A stretch of DNA of 64,000 nt, taken from positions 12,070,533 through 12,134,532 of the forward strand of contig OX442415.1 in assembly GCA_949361645.1 (NCBI GenBank), read 5' to 3'. The notes under the pieces are model-generated. The model was not told where the DNA came from and ran no database searches. It saw only the letters and a list, made by a program, of their open reading frames with translations. The stretch is from Spongilla lacustris (lineage: Eukaryota; Porifera; Demospongiae; Spongillida; Spongillidae). Positions 11,261 through 23,218 of this stretch are shown here, piece after piece; the stretch's first letter is position 1; each line of letters begins with the position of its first letter. Position numbers and translations under genes: made by a program.

Positions 11261-11689
11261 CAGAGCATGCATGAACTATGATCCTATCTTTTAAGTGCAT
11301 TGGAGGGCAAAGTTCACTCATGCCTTCATGTATATGTCCGTTTGAATAGCACTTCTTGGGAGAGTCACTTCTGTTAAAACTGGTAATCAAATAACCCCAG
11401 GCAGGTTCCAAATCAATGAGTCATGATCCTCATCATATACATGTAAAAGCAACGTGTTACATGTACAAAAAAAAAATCAGCAAATGTCCTTTAACTCTTT
11501 AAGACCCAAAGTAAAGCTTGCTGCTGAAAACAACAGAGAGAGGCTCCCTGCAGAAATAAGAGCCAGAATGCATGTGCGAGAGAGTACACTGGTGAATGAA
11601 CACGTACATGTATAGACACACCTCTTCACTAAGTACACATCCATAAATCTTATCATTACGTACATGTACCGGCTAACTTAACAAGGCCA

Positions 11690-13030
11690 CGCTTATGACG
11701 GTGATACGCCTCCCCTGAGATCATTATGTGTGTCACATCTGCTGACTTTGAAGCACTGAGGGCATGTAGTACCATAGAAATTCTAATGAATACTCACGTA
11801 CAGACTTTACTACACGTATCAAATACACACATTTACTGGCTAACCTGACAAGGCCACACCTATGAAGGTGACACGCCTCCCTGGAGACCGTCACATCTGC
11901 TGACGTTGAAGCACTGAGGACATGGAGTACCATAGAAATTCGAATGAATACCCACGTACATACCTTACTACACGTATCAGATACAGACATTTACTGGCTA
12001 ACCTGACGAGGCCACGCCTATGAAGGTGACACGCCTCCCAGGAGACCATGATGTGTGTCACATCTGCTGACTTTGAAGCACTGAGAACATGTAGTAACAT
12101 AGAAATTCGAATGAATACCCACGTACGGACTTTACTACACGTCTCAGATACAGACATTTACTGGCTAACCTGACGAAGCCACACCAATGAAGGTGACACG
12201 CCTCCCAGGAGACCGTCACATCTGCTGACGTTGAAGCACTGAGGACATGGAGTACCATAGAAATTTGAATGAATACCCACGTACATACTTTACTACACGT
12301 CTCAGATACAGACATTTACTGGCTAACCTGACAAAGCCACACCAATGAAGGTGACACGCCTCCCAGGAGACCGTCACATCTGCTGACGTTGAAGCACTGA
12401 GGACATGGAGTACCATAGAAATTTGAATGAATACCCACGTACATACTTTACTACACGTATCAGATACAGACATTTACTGGCTAACCTGACAAAGCCACGC
12501 CTACGAAGGTGACACGCCTACCAGGAGACCATTATGTGTGTCACATCTGCTGACTTTGAAGCACTGAGGGCATGTAGTACCATAGAAATTCTAATGAGTA
12601 CCCACGTACAGACTTTACTACACATATCAGATCTATACAGACATTTACTGGCTAACCTGACGAAACCACGCCTATGAAGGTGACATACCTCCCAGGAGAC
12701 CATTATGTGTGTCACATCTGCTGACGTTGAAGCACTGAGGATATGTAGTCCCATAGAAATTCTAATGAATACTCACGTAAATACTTTACTACACGTATCA
12801 GATACAGACATTTACTGGCTAATAACCGGACGAAGCTACGCCTATGAAGGTGACACGCCTCCCAGTAGACCATTATGTGTGTCACATCTGCTGACTTTGA
12901 AGCACTGAGGGCATGTAGCACCATAGCTATTCCAAAGGATGCCCATGTCCATACTTTACGATATTGACCTCTATCAACCTGATGAGGGCATGCCCATGTA
13001 GGTTACACACCTTCCTGTGTTATACCTGCT
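11690..13030. repeat. Satellite, 158-bp period, about 8 units
   Basis: The unit contains CACATCTGCTGACGTTGAAGC, CACTGAGG, CCATAGAAATTC, TACTTTACTACACGTATCAG and TTTACTGGCTAACCTGACG. Spacing is 158 bases, or about 167 where ATTATGTGTG is inserted. The end units at about 12930-13060 are diverged. The repeated 85-codon antisense frames are products of the tandem repeat. The array lies wholly within the CACTA-like element. Confidence 0.85.
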
Positions 13031-13637
13031 GATCTTGAAGCACCCAGGACAAGAAGCTTGCTAATCCAAATAATGCCCATGTCCACAGTCATGACAGTCA
13101 CACATACCTTCAAATGTGGTAGAAATGGTGATTTATAAGATGATGAAAACAAATGGAATAAATTTCTACCCCAGCGCCCTTACAGCGGGAGCGCTGATAC
13201 AGTACCAACGTCCGTAGATGCCACCACGATGCATGAATCCCAAAATACGATCGACGAACCCGCACCTTACAAGCTAGTAGGTCTATCCCGCACAGAACCG
13301 AGTATTTGTGAATCAGGTAGAGACATGCACATGCACCTAGACGTACCGAACTTTAGGAAGAGCTCAAAACTGGTTGCCGTGCAGCTCATATGCTGAAGTA
13401 ATAAATATTTTTTTCTAAGATTTTTATCCAAGTTAATATTTAGAATTTACGGTTATTGCGTATATTTGAAGACTCAGGTGCGTATATAAGATGGTTAGTG
13501 AATACAATCAACACCTGCGGATTTTTGAAATATACCTATGCGCATTTTTGAAAAATAGACACACATGGTATATTTATGGTATACCAGAAATGTACGCAAA
13601 AATATACACCCGTGTATACTACTTTTTTTGCACAGTG
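13031..13637. other. Right end region of the CACTA-like element
   Basis: No gene. Holds AT-rich subterminal sequence with TTTTTGAAA and GTATATTT motifs near 13520-13610, then the terminal GCACAGTG. Confidence 0.5.
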
Positions 13638-15070
13638 AGGCCTACGACACACGTGAGGCAGTACCCGTGCAAATAACTCGTTTTGCTTTTTACCATTACC
13701 AGTGTAACCCACAGTTTCAATGTTGGGTTAAGTAACTGACATAATTACTAATCATTATGCAATCCAATTATTACTACATGTATATGTTAGACTACTCTGC
13801 AGCCAGCAGTAATGTTTAGGTAAAAACCGTAAAACGTATGCTATATGACCTAGGTAATCGTTATAGCTAACTAACAGTGAAATAACGATTTCATGAAACA
13901 TATTAAAAGTGATGCGTTTTAAAAATATAGACTTACAGGTATGACACAAATCTCACCATGTCGTTCATCAGCAGAAATAAATTATGTGAAGCAAATTGTA
14001 ATCCTATCTTGCAATTTTGCCAATGCCATCTTTTTTGTACAATAAAATATAGCGAGGCAAGATGGAGGCTTCATCATAGAGCACAATCTCAGGGTAGTTC
14101 AGACTACCTCCAGGCTGGCCATATACACTGTCGTAACCAGGTGGGGGAGCAGTGAGGTGGGTGTGGTTTGTAGTAACCACGTGCTTCTTCCCTGGGAGGA
14201 CATCACATAGGAGCATGGCTCTGTGGGTGTGGCTTCCTTGGGTGTAGTCATGTGACTTGGAGGAATTTGGAGCTAAGTATAAACCATGACCAAACCTCTT
14301 GAATCTTTTGACATTTTTTGCTACATGAGCCAACTTAAAACCTTCCCAACTGATTCCACATATACCACAGTCGTCATGGCTGCACATGGTCACATTGTGG
14401 GCTAGGTCACACTTGATAGCAGACTAGCAGTACCATGATAGTATTTCTCTATATCAGTGGGTGATCCCTTGGCTTCAAGGGCAACTTTGTAGGCTTCCCA
14501 TGTAGTATTTAATTGCGCATTGAAAAATTCAAAAATGTACTCCACTCTAGGAATTTTTTCCTTTTGTTATGTTCCAATCTGTTGGAAATTTTCTATAGAG
14601 CATAGTGTATGTGTCTGAGCCAGGCAAGATCTCCACACATCTGATTAGTACTTCTGTGTGAGTCAAATGTTGAATTAACATTTCAGTAAAATTAAACAAG
14701 TGTACCTTTTTTTAATGGCAACATAGCTACTGAGGATGAAACACCTACCCCAGCCTCTGTACTCAGGTGAGTAACCTGTTTGCAGGTGGCAGCTTCTTCT
14801 AATGATCTCATGCAAGACATGCATGTAAATGACACTATTATATATGCATTTTTTAATGCAAACATACTGATGTGAACATCTACAGGAAACACAGCTGCTA
14901 AAAAGATGTCTCTCTTAGACTTATGTGCATAATATGTGAGTACGATGTTGATTGCGAGTAGCTATAGCTGAATTCCTAGTAGCAGTGACAGCTTTATTCC
15001 CGTACATATTGGGATTTTTAGGAAGTGGTAATTGTGATGAATAGTTTCAAGCCAGAGAAATGATAACATC
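13638..15070. repeat. Segmental duplication, left copy, PARP part
   Basis: Nearly identical to 62401-63850 through coding and non-coding sequence. Shared landmarks are GCAGTACCCGTGCAAA, CCATTACCAGTGTAACCCAC, TGACACAAATCTCACCATG, the PARP-like last exons, and TTTCAAGCCAGAGAAATGATA. Similarity stops at about 15070 and 63850. Retention of introns and flanks shows DNA duplication, not retroposition. Confidence 0.85.
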
Positions 15071-15593
15071 AAACACTGCAATACCACTGATAAGAAGCCA
15101 GATACCATTGTATCACATACACACCCCAGGCTGTTCTTATACATGTACACATGCAGAATTAACGATCATATCGGAAATACATGTAAGCCATGAACATATA
15201 CATCCATGCAAAGAGATGGCGCGGGTGACTGTGATCTCAATAATACTGTACAATTATCAGGTCTGAAGAAATTGTAAGAGAGCAATACAATGTCATATAA
15301 TCTGTACTATATCATATGCAGAGTTAATTATTAATAACTGAAATACGAGTCTATATAGTCCCACCTTAAAAGGTATTAAACACTTCCCAGTTGTGCGATT
15401 ATTCAGTGCTAATATAGAATGTATACACTCACATTTTAATGGCATGTGCTGTAGACAATACTCACTTTGTTTCCCTTCGATTACAAGAGCAGACCCAGAC
15501 ATTGAACATCCAAAACAACTGATCTTCTGCACACAAATGCAGAATCTCAGCTAGAGGTAGATGATATAAGATGAATGATTCTCAATATACCTT
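15071..15593 (-). other. P1 intron region with degenerate exons
   Basis: Between the Pro-rich exon and the 14706-14795 exon. A minus segment bounded by TGTGTGCAG (acceptor, about 15537) and CAAA before GTGAGT (about 15468) contains AAGATCAGTTG, also found in the linker exons of the plus-strand gene. It looks like a decayed linker exon. Nothing else was recognised. Confidence 0.35.
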
Positions 15594-15728
15594 TGAAAGT
15601 AAAGATGTAGGGTTCATGTGCTCAGTTTGAGACTGAATAGAACCTGGACCTTGCACTGGAAGATGGATGGCTGTGGGTGCTGCAGAACATGAAAGTGTAG
15701 AAACAGGAGACAGGTAGGATGAAGGAGG

Positions 15729-16212
15729 AATGAGTAGAGGGGGAGGAGGGAGGAGGAACAGGAGTGGAGCAGCAGGAGGGAGGAGGAACAGGAGTGGAGA
15801 GGGAGGAGGGAGGAGGAACAGGAGTGGAGAGGAAGGAGGGAGGAGGAACAGGAGTGGAGAGGGAGGAGGGAGGAGGAACAGGAGTGGAGAGGGAGGGGGA
15901 GGAGGAACATGAGTAGAGGGGGAGGAGGGAGGAGGAACAGGAGTGGAGCAGCAAGAGGGTGGAGGAACAGGAGTGGAGAGGGAGGAGGGAGGAGGAACAG
16001 GAATGGAGAGGGAGGAGGGAGGAGGAACAGGAGTGGAGAGGGAGGAGGGAGGAGGAACAGGAGTGGAGAGGGAGGAGGGAGGAGGAACAGGAGTGGAGAG
16101 GGAGGAGGGAGGAGGAACAGGAGTGGAGAGGGAGGAGGAACAGGAGTGGAGAGGGAGGAGGGAGGAAGAACAGGAGTGGAAAGGGAGGAGGGAGGAGGAA
16201 CAGGAGTGGAGT
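15729..16212. repeat. 30-bp coding minisatellite
   Basis: Units of 30 bases built on GGAGGAACAGGAGTGGAGAG with occasional shorter or altered units. On the minus strand each unit encodes ten residues close to STPVPPPSSL. Because 30 is a multiple of three, the array changes length without shifting frame. The single unit corresponding to it in the other gene is at about 28200 (SSTPVPT). Open frames on both strands through the array result from its composition. Confidence 0.85.
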
Positions 16213-16904
16213 ATAGAGTAAATGGGGTGGAAATAGTGGATGTAGGTAAGGAAACAGAGAGAGGTGACTTTGCTGTGGAAATGGTGAATGGAGTACGTAT
16301 AGGATGGTTTATACTGCACATGTTTTAGAGTCTTCTGTGACCAGTCCATGATTCTGAACCACTATTTGGTTTTCACAATCAGGTGTAGTGACCTGTCTAT
16401 TTTGGATAACTGTTTGGTTGTAAGCTGTGGCAACCTGTTCACTCATGAAGGATATTGGGGTTTCCGCTGTGGTTAAGCCTCCATGTTGGAGCACGTTTGC
16501 TTTTTCATTCTGGACCACTGTTGGGGTGTCCGCAATAATGTATGGCCTGTTTTGGATGATTGTTACATTTTCAGTTGCAAGTACTGTCAGCATGGTTGTC
16601 CGGTCTCATGAGTCATGACGTGTTCATTCTTGGACACTGATTGTTTATCTTCAGTGTTTACTGCCTTGTTTTCAGCTGTGCATGTCACCTGCCTCTTGGT
16701 GCTACTTATATCGTTACATACATTCCGGATCTTTGTATGGTTTTTCTTAACAATAACTGTTTCCTGATTGGTAGCTGTAATTATTCCAATTTTGGCCAAT
16801 GTTGGGTTTTCAGTATTGTGGATAGATCTCAAATGCCTGTGAGCTTCTTGTTGGTCCCTTGCGGTATTGGGATTCGCGCGGCCAGTGTGCGCCTTTGAGA
16901 GCAT

Positions 16905-17247
16905 GAGGTGGCCCTCTTACGTCAACGTTACTTGTACATGTAGCCGTGATCGATAACGCAGCCATTAGTCAAATTGACCGGAAAGCCCTACGTAGCACGT
17001 TTTCTTCTATTCAACGATCGGGACAGCGATAATGCAGCGGTCCAGCTAATGTAGAGAGGTGCTTCTTCGAGAAGCAATGTTAAGAACAGCGATTATAACA
17101 AGATGTTTCCGCGTGAACTATACATGTACCGAATATTTACTATTTGTATTGTACGTTTCCACAATGCACATTTTAAGACGGTAATGATTATAAACTACAA
17201 TTATTGTGGAACACATGCACGCGGACACGGCTGTTTGCGACCGTACA
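16905..17247. other. No recognisable gene
   Basis: Upstream flank of P1. Homology with the plus-strand paralogue stops here, at the GCTCTCAAA block, so P1 has lost or never had the zinc-cluster coding start. Confidence 0.45.
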
Positions 17248-19273
17248 CAGGCCCGTAGGCTGGTCAGGAGAAGGGGGGTTCTGGAAAGCAGTAAGGTGGA
17301 ACTGATTAAGAGCGGGGGTGGGAGCAGGAGGGGGCGCAGCCCCCTCCCGCCCAGCTAGGGAGTATGGGGAAGCGCTATAAGCTCCCCCATCGGGGTCTGG
17401 GGCAGAGCCCCAGCCGCTTTGCAACTTTTGCAATTTTTAAGGCACAAAACATAGCATAATTGCATAGAAACATGCTAAAAATATAGATAGCCCAGTTTGT
17501 GTTCCCGTTCAATAAAGAAGTACATGTACATGTAGGTCTGGCTTCCAAGTTGCTAGTCTATAACGGCTGGCATACACCAGACAACTTCCGGGCGATTTGT
17601 GGCATGCAACTCAAATGACTATGCATGGGTAAAAGTTCCGCAATTCTGATGGTTTGCGGAACTTCTACCATAGATTTAAGACCTTGCGTAACGGAATTGG
17701 AAACGCTGCAGTCAATGTTTCACGTTAGTATGACGTCATACTAAGTGTCTGCACAATAGTTACTTCTGTTGCTGCTGCAGATGGGCCGGGCCCTCCTAGT
17801 ATTCTTCCAAATGCCAATCACAGTAAGACAGTAAGTTCACTGCATTGGTGCCATTTGCACTCAATTCAAACTTGCTTTCCTTGACAATCGTCCTCCGCGA
17901 AACATGTCCTAATTTTTCATCACATATACAGGGCTGTAAGTACGCTTCTATTAGTACAGGAAGCTTAAAAAAAAAAAAACCCTACGCCATCTATTGACCT
18001 TCGTTCTTTTTGGAAAACCAACTTTGAAGCCAAGTTTCAGGATACAACAATTTGCCTGGTGCGGAAGGTATTTAAGTCATATTTTTGTGTTTGACGCTAT
18101 ATATCTTTAAAGCGATAAGACTAATTTTCTTCAAACTAGCACTATGCCACGCTTCACTCATTGAGCGTTCTCACGAGGTATGCTTCGTCGCTTGAATATG
18201 TTGTCCCCAAAATTTCCCTTCGCTTTGCGGGCAATGCTTGATCGAATATAGTTATTGTGATCAAATGCATTCTAAGCTTAAGATATATTTTGTGTGAACT
18301 AACCAAAAGAATTAGAAACCATCTCAAAACTTTAGGCCGGGAATCGTGATCTGCCTATTTTACCTTCTGATGTTTTCGTCTTTTCTTGAGTTGCATGGGA
18401 CCGGAAACCCGTGTACTCTATAATGAACCCTCCTCCGGTTCCGCCCTCCGGTTCCGCCGCTGCTGTTTGTTGTGGGCGGGCAGTGGGCGCCCCATTTAGA
18501 ATGGATGTCCCGCGGTTGCTACAGCGGCGGCGGAAGGGCAAAATTATTGGGGGGGCGCTGTATAAATTACAGACAATGAAATTCATACATATGTATCGGA
18601 TGGAGCAGATTTTAGCTCTCTCAAACTCGTGCTACTTGCCCCAGCATCATCAGCTGGTCCACCACAATCCTGCTTCTTTTGCCTTATCCACGCTTCGCTC
18701 AAACCTACTTGCCTACTCTTCGTGCCTCCAATTCGTTTAGATGCACATCACATGCGATAAGTCGTGTGATCATGCGCCACCATTGTTGGCCATCGCGCAG
18801 CACATTACTGAGATTTAAAGCCCCCCGCCCTTCTATAGTATCATTCATACACATGTAGCAGACAACTGATTAGCAATCCGCAATGAATAAGTCTCCCGCT
18901 GTATACGTACTACATGATCTAAGCGAGGCATACTACATTTTATATAACGCTACTAACGGACTACAACTATTTCTGTACTTGTCAGGATCTATTTGTGATT
19001 GGGGGGGCTCAGCCCCCCCTTCGTCACGATTGGAGGGGCTAAAGCCCCCCAGCCCCCCCCCCCCCCCCCCCCCCCCCCCCTTTCCCCCCTTCCGCAGCCA
19101 CTGTACATGTGCTAAGCTTAGTAAGTGTTATCTCACGCTCGCGGGCTATGATGTACATGTATATAGAAGTAATGAATAAATTATTTTGATGGTAGTTCGG
19201 ACAAGCGGGGGGGTTCGACCCAACCCACCGACCACCCCCCCCCCCCCCGCCCCCCCCCCAGCCTACGGGCCTG
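17248..19273. mobile_element. CAG-ended 2-kb DNA element, 6-bp TSD
   Basis: Starts CAGGCCCGTAGGCTGG and ends with its exact complement CCAGCCTACGGGCCTG. CGTACA is duplicated at 17242-17247 and 19274-19279. The left subterminal region (about 17325-17425) has hairpins of the form AGCGGCTGGGGCTCTGCCCCAG and GGAGGGGGCGCAGCCCCCTCC, homologous to those at 7140-7235 in the 6262-7300 element. The right part has CTCAGCCCCCC hairpins and C runs of 28, 14 and 9. No transposase frame was recognised (a 109-codon frame at 18411-18740 has no motif). Probably non-autonomous; superfamily uncertain. Confidence 0.7.
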
Positions 19274-19571
19274 CGTACAAATTGTGGACAATGGCCTCTT
19301 AATATTGAAATGACATCATAATGCCTTAGCAACGAACCTTGACAACCACCGAGTTGTGTCACTGTGATTGGAAATGAGCCCGATCAACACTCGTTAACAC
19401 CTGCAGTCCTGCACTATAGGATGGATACTGTAAGAGGTTCACTAGTATAGAACTAGATTGAGTTTTCTTTCTGTAAATCGAAAGCGTCTTTTACCACAAG
19501 AATGCATCGCTCTTCGCATAGTTCCCAGTATGCGTTTCGATAGACGGCACAATGAATTGTGCCGGCAGTTA
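19274..19571. other. No recognisable gene
   Basis: Short spacer between the CAG-ended element and the truncated 3' end of the gypsy-like element. Confidence 0.4.
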
Positions 19572-20200
19572 ACGAAAATACGCCCTCGACGGATGGTTGT
19601 GTGCAGTAGTTACCAACATGTCCAAGAGTGTTCGATTAAACCTTTCGACAATGCCATTTCCCTGTGGGTGGTAGGGTGTCTGATCTCCAAAAGCTTGCAT
19701 ATTTCTTCAATCAATTCTGATTCAAACTGTCGGCCCTGGTCAGAGTGCAATTGTTCTGGGGGAGAAAACCGGCAAAACAACTCATCAACTAATTTCCTAG
19801 CAACTGTTGTAGCTTCTTGATTCCTGATTGGAAATGCTTCTACCCATCTTGTGAAGTGGTCTACAGCTGCCAACACATACTTATTTCCTTCCTCTGTCAC
19901 TGGTATAAAGGACCTAAAATGTCAATATTCACCAACTGCATAGGGTATCCAGACTGGATGGACTGCAAATAAGCCTTCCTTTTGGGAACAGTCATTTTTC
20001 TGGTGGCACAGGTCAAACAGGATTTACACCAGCCTCTTGCTGCTTCTGCACATCCTGGCTAGTAGAAGCGCTCTTTTAGGCGAGACAACGCCTTCTCTTC
20101 CCCAAGGTGTCCCCCAACAGCACCTTCATGGAGATCACGTATAGCACTAGCCTGAAGTTTAGAGGGCAACACAAGTTGGAGTCCATCATCTCCATCATCA
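19572..20200 (-). pseudogene. Integrase region, frameshifted
   Basis: The zinc-binding H-H-C-C part is readable at about 20200-19990 (GGHLGEEKALSRLKERFY ... CKSCLTC), with a TAG replacing the tryptophan after FY. The catalytic core follows: first Asp in VDHFTRWVEAFP, second Asp in HSDQGRQFESEL, Glu in GNGIVERFNRTLLDML. A frameshift lies near 19660. The sequence stops after about 19572, short of a normal C-terminal domain. Confidence 0.8.
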
Positions 20201-20860
20201 ATCTGTTTCCACAGCATGCTCTTTTTGATACACAGAATTAAGTTGACACTTCTGGAGGAGAAGACGACTTTCCCTACTCCATATTATTTTGGAGACATCT
20301 GAAGGAGGTATTTGACCATGCCGCATCGCCTGGTATACTGGGTTGATTGAAGCATCCTTCATTTGTAGTCTCTGCATTTCTTCTAAAGAATAGGATTGGA
20401 AGGGAAAGGCTGGCAATACACTCACAGATGCACTAAATTCAACCTCCTTTCCTTGGTCAACACGACCACATTGTCTGCATGGGATTCTGGAAAGGGCATC
20501 TGCATTGCAATGTTGGGTACCTTGACGATGAATGACTACAAAGTCAAATTCTTGTAGCCTTTCCAACCAGCGGGCTAGCAGCCCTTCAGGTTCCTTAAAA
20601 TTTTGCAACCAAACTAAAGAACCATGGTCGGTCCTTAGAGTAAACTGTCTACCCAGTAGGTATGGCCTAAAATGGTGTGTACACTCCACCACTGCCAGCA
20701 GTTCTCTACGAGTTACACAATATCTTTCTTCCTGCCTGCTAAGGGAACAGGCTAGCATATGCTATTACACGTTCAGACCCATCTTCAGAAGGTTGTGATA
20801 GCACTGCCCCTATCCCTACATCACTTGCATCAGTGTCTAAAGCAAAACATTAGTCAGGGT
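20198..20860 (-). pseudogene. RNase H region of the gypsy-like element
   Basis: The frame at 20758-20198 has RRELLAVVE (catalytic Glu), LRTDHGSLVWLQ (Asp) and GTQHCNADALSRIPC (final Asp). The part upstream, with the first catalytic Asp (TDASD-like, about 20830), is in another frame. RNase H removes the RNA strand during reverse transcription. Disabled by frame changes. Confidence 0.8.
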
Positions 20861-20950
20861 ATGCCAGGACTGGAGAGAAAACAAGACATCTGCAAAGCTC
20901 ATCAAAGGCACACTGACAACTCATTCTAGTGGAACACATTGTTTTTTCTG

Positions 20951-21821
20951 TTAGGCGTTGCAATGGTTTAGCAATAGAGGAAAAAATTTTAATAAGCCTC
21001 CTATAGTAATTGGCCAGGCCAAAAAGCGTTGAATTTCTTGCTTACATGTTGGAGTTGGCCAATTACATATTGCCTCTACTTTAGTTGGGTCTGTAGAAAT
21101 CCCTTCTGCTGAAACCATATGTCCAAGATACTGGACTTCTTCTTGACGCAGACTACACTTTGAGGGTTTTACCTTCAGTCCTGCCTCCCTAAGCCTTTTC
21201 AATACACCCACCAAATTGTACAGGTGATTCTCAAAACTGTCACCAACCACTACAATATCATCTATGTATACCAGGCAACTGTACCACCTCAACCCACTTA
21301 ACACTTTATTCATAAGACGTTGAAACGTTGCCGGCGCATTACATAACCCAAATGGCATCACCTCAAATTAGTAGAGACCTTCTGGAGTTGAGAAAGCTGT
21401 TTTCTCTTTGTCTTCATCAGCAACCTCTACCTGCCAGTAACCATGCAGTGGCTAAGTCCAATGTTGAAAACAGCTCCAAAGTGTCCAATGTATCATCCAC
21501 GTGGGAAAGAAGGTATGCATCTTTTCTAGTGACTGTGTTTACCTTTCGATAATCAACGCAGAACCTTGTAGACCCATCCTTTTTCGTAACTAGGACAATG
21601 GGAGAGGACCACGGGCTGTCTGATGGTTGAATTGCCCCCTTTGCCAACATGTCCTGCAACAGCTTCCTCACTTCTCTATGAGCATGTGGAATCCTGCGAG
21701 GTGGAATGTGAATGGGTAGAGAACCTCCTGTGTTGATTCTGTGTTTTGAAAGGCTGGTGTGCCCTAATCCGTCATTGGAGAGAGGAAATACATCACTGTA
21801 CTCCAGCAGCACATAATACAA
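20951..21821 (-). pseudogene. Reverse transcriptase region, two frames
   Basis: The N-terminal half at 21821-21417 contains GAIQPSDSPWSSPIVLVTKK, RFCVDYRKVN and FSTLDL (first catalytic Asp). The C-terminal half at 21361-20951 contains MPFGLCNAPATFQRLMN, LVYIDDIVV (the catalytic YIDD box) and KCSL...YLGHMVSAEGI. A frame change separates the halves near 21400 and another follows FLAW near 21015. Clearly the Ty3/gypsy type. Confidence 0.85.
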
Positions 21822-22053
21822 TTTTTCTTAGTGGAAGAGACATGATTGCCAACCTTGCAAACCATATCCCATGCATAGCATTTCCCTGTCCTTGGGGGAT
21901 GCTTCTGAGCCGGGTGACATGGGGGCAGGCAAGACATTTCTCATGCACATATCATCTAACTGTTTCATTCTTGCTATTTGCACTCCTTTACCACAACTGA
22001 TTCTTCTCTTGGATTGAGTAGGCATACAGGCACTGCCTGGCTAGTAGGACACA

Positions 22054-22656
22054 CTACAGAACAAGCCACCATAACTCCATACCTACCTGTTCTATTAGTA
22101 TTACCTTCAACAATCCAAGTTCCTTCCTGCTGGTTGTATCTTCTAGTGCAGCCAAAACCTCCATCTCACTGGCAGGCGGAATTGTAACCTTTTGTGTCAA
22201 GATTAGCCCAACTGCAATGTTTTTTTCTGTCTTTGAACTGCCTTGTGGGAGGAGTTTTAGTGACAGCCTTCTGGAAGGGAAGGTTAGATTTCTGTGACCA
22301 CAATCAATCACACAGTGATTGGACTCGACAAAGTCTAGTCCAAGTATTGCTTCCACCAGAATGTCATCAGTAACTACAAATGGTAAATTGAACATGTTAC
22401 CTTCCAGGGACAATGGGAAACCTGCAACACTTTTTACTGACAGTGCACTACCATTCACACCAACAAGTGTCTGGCCCGTCCATTTTTCTATAGGTGGCAA
22501 AACTCTGCAGTACCCAGCTACTCTTTGCGATACGTTCACACTGAGAAGAGAAACTGCAGCACCTGTATCAATCAGACATTCTACAGGGGTAGAACAAATG
22601 GAAGCGCATATACGATAACTCATCCCAAGGGTCACTGCAAGGGTGGGTATAGCCAA
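22054..22656 (-). pseudogene. Aspartic protease region of the gypsy-like element
   Basis: The frame contains CLIDTGAAVSLLS, the active-site D-T/S-G signature of retroviral-type aspartic proteases, followed by a hydrophobic strand and ILGLDFV (the conserved G-L-D near the C-terminus). Start and end are not certain because the element is decayed. It lies between the zinc-knuckle gag frame and reverse transcriptase, as expected. Confidence 0.75.
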
Positions 22657-23218
22657 TTTATCACTGCAGGCCTCTATATGTCTGCCCTCATACGGCTGGC
22701 CCTGGGGTTGGAGTTTTCCTGCTGCTGCTTGACAGGTGGGTCTCTACAAAACCGTGCTACGTGATCCTTTCTTCCACAGCTCCAACAAGCCACTGTTCGG
22801 TTCCTTTTTCCTAGTTCTTTGTTGATAGCTTGGGCCCTCCCAGTCTGCACGGACGATTTCAGTCTATGGAACCGTTTGCTAATTGTCTGTATGATGTCCA
22901 TTAGGTCGTTTTCCTTCGAGGAGGCCACACTCGCGACTGCCTCTGCCCGCTCATCATCCTCAGCTGGCTGCTGCTGAGTGATGGAAATAACATGGTGGGA
23001 CTTACCAGTGATTGGACCTGAGCTTCTTAGATAAGATTCCAATTCGATGGTGGCGGTGACAGCTTCCTCAACGTTTTGGGGTCGCTCCTGCTTAACCCCA
23101 AAAGCAACCTAGGGGTTTTCAATTTGTGACAGGAACTGGTTGAGGGCCAGACATTTGCGTGCTCTCTCTTCCAAGTCTGCATAAGCCTTATTGGATAAAA
23201 CCCTTAAGGTGTCAGTCA

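Larger units (their letters stand above)
7975..13637. mobile_element. CACTA-like (EnSpm) element of 5.66 kb
   Basis: Begins CACTGTGC and ends GCACAGTG, flanked by AGG (7972-7974 and 13638-13640). The other duplication copy has the empty site AAAAGAGGCTTACGAC at 62396-62411 with a single AGG. CACT ends and a 3-bp TSD are typical of the CACTA/EnSpm superfamily (established knowledge). Subterminal motifs resembling TTTTGCGGATA and TTTTGCGTA recur near both ends (about 8010, 9065, 9100, 13595). No transposase was recognised. The interior holds a nested element (8046-9021), a small spliced gene (9749-10168), a short tandem repeat and a 158-bp satellite. Probably non-autonomous. Confidence 0.7.
14004..16904 (-). 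pseudogene. Decayed PARP-like gene (copy P1)
   Basis: Paralogue of the gene at 25571-30791, minus strand. The 5' part (16904-16309) matches its repeat exon (STENPTLAQMG-like start, then VVQN/VIQN units), but far fewer units remain and the frame shifts near 16590. The N-terminal Cys/His cluster is missing. The second exon (about 16349-15594) is expanded by a 30-bp minisatellite. A small phase-1 exon is intact (14795-14706). The last exon (14653-14004) keeps YHGT-like, GHGLYLAPNSSKS and PEIVLYD segments. It is broken by one extra base in a T run on the + strand (14554-14559), which causes a stop, and by an 8-base insertion near 14420 just after the HGT motif. A functional ART domain is therefore unlikely. 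The near-identical copy at 62793-63577 is intact. Confidence 0.8.

Noticed and set aside
11733..12924. Series of 70-88 codon minus frames, near identical
   Set aside because: They repeat with the 158-bp satellite and lack a shared gene structure.
15730..16328. Plus-strand Gly/Arg/Glu-rich frames over the minisatellite
   Set aside because: Antisense to the paralogue-supported minus-strand exon; open only because of the GGAGGA composition.
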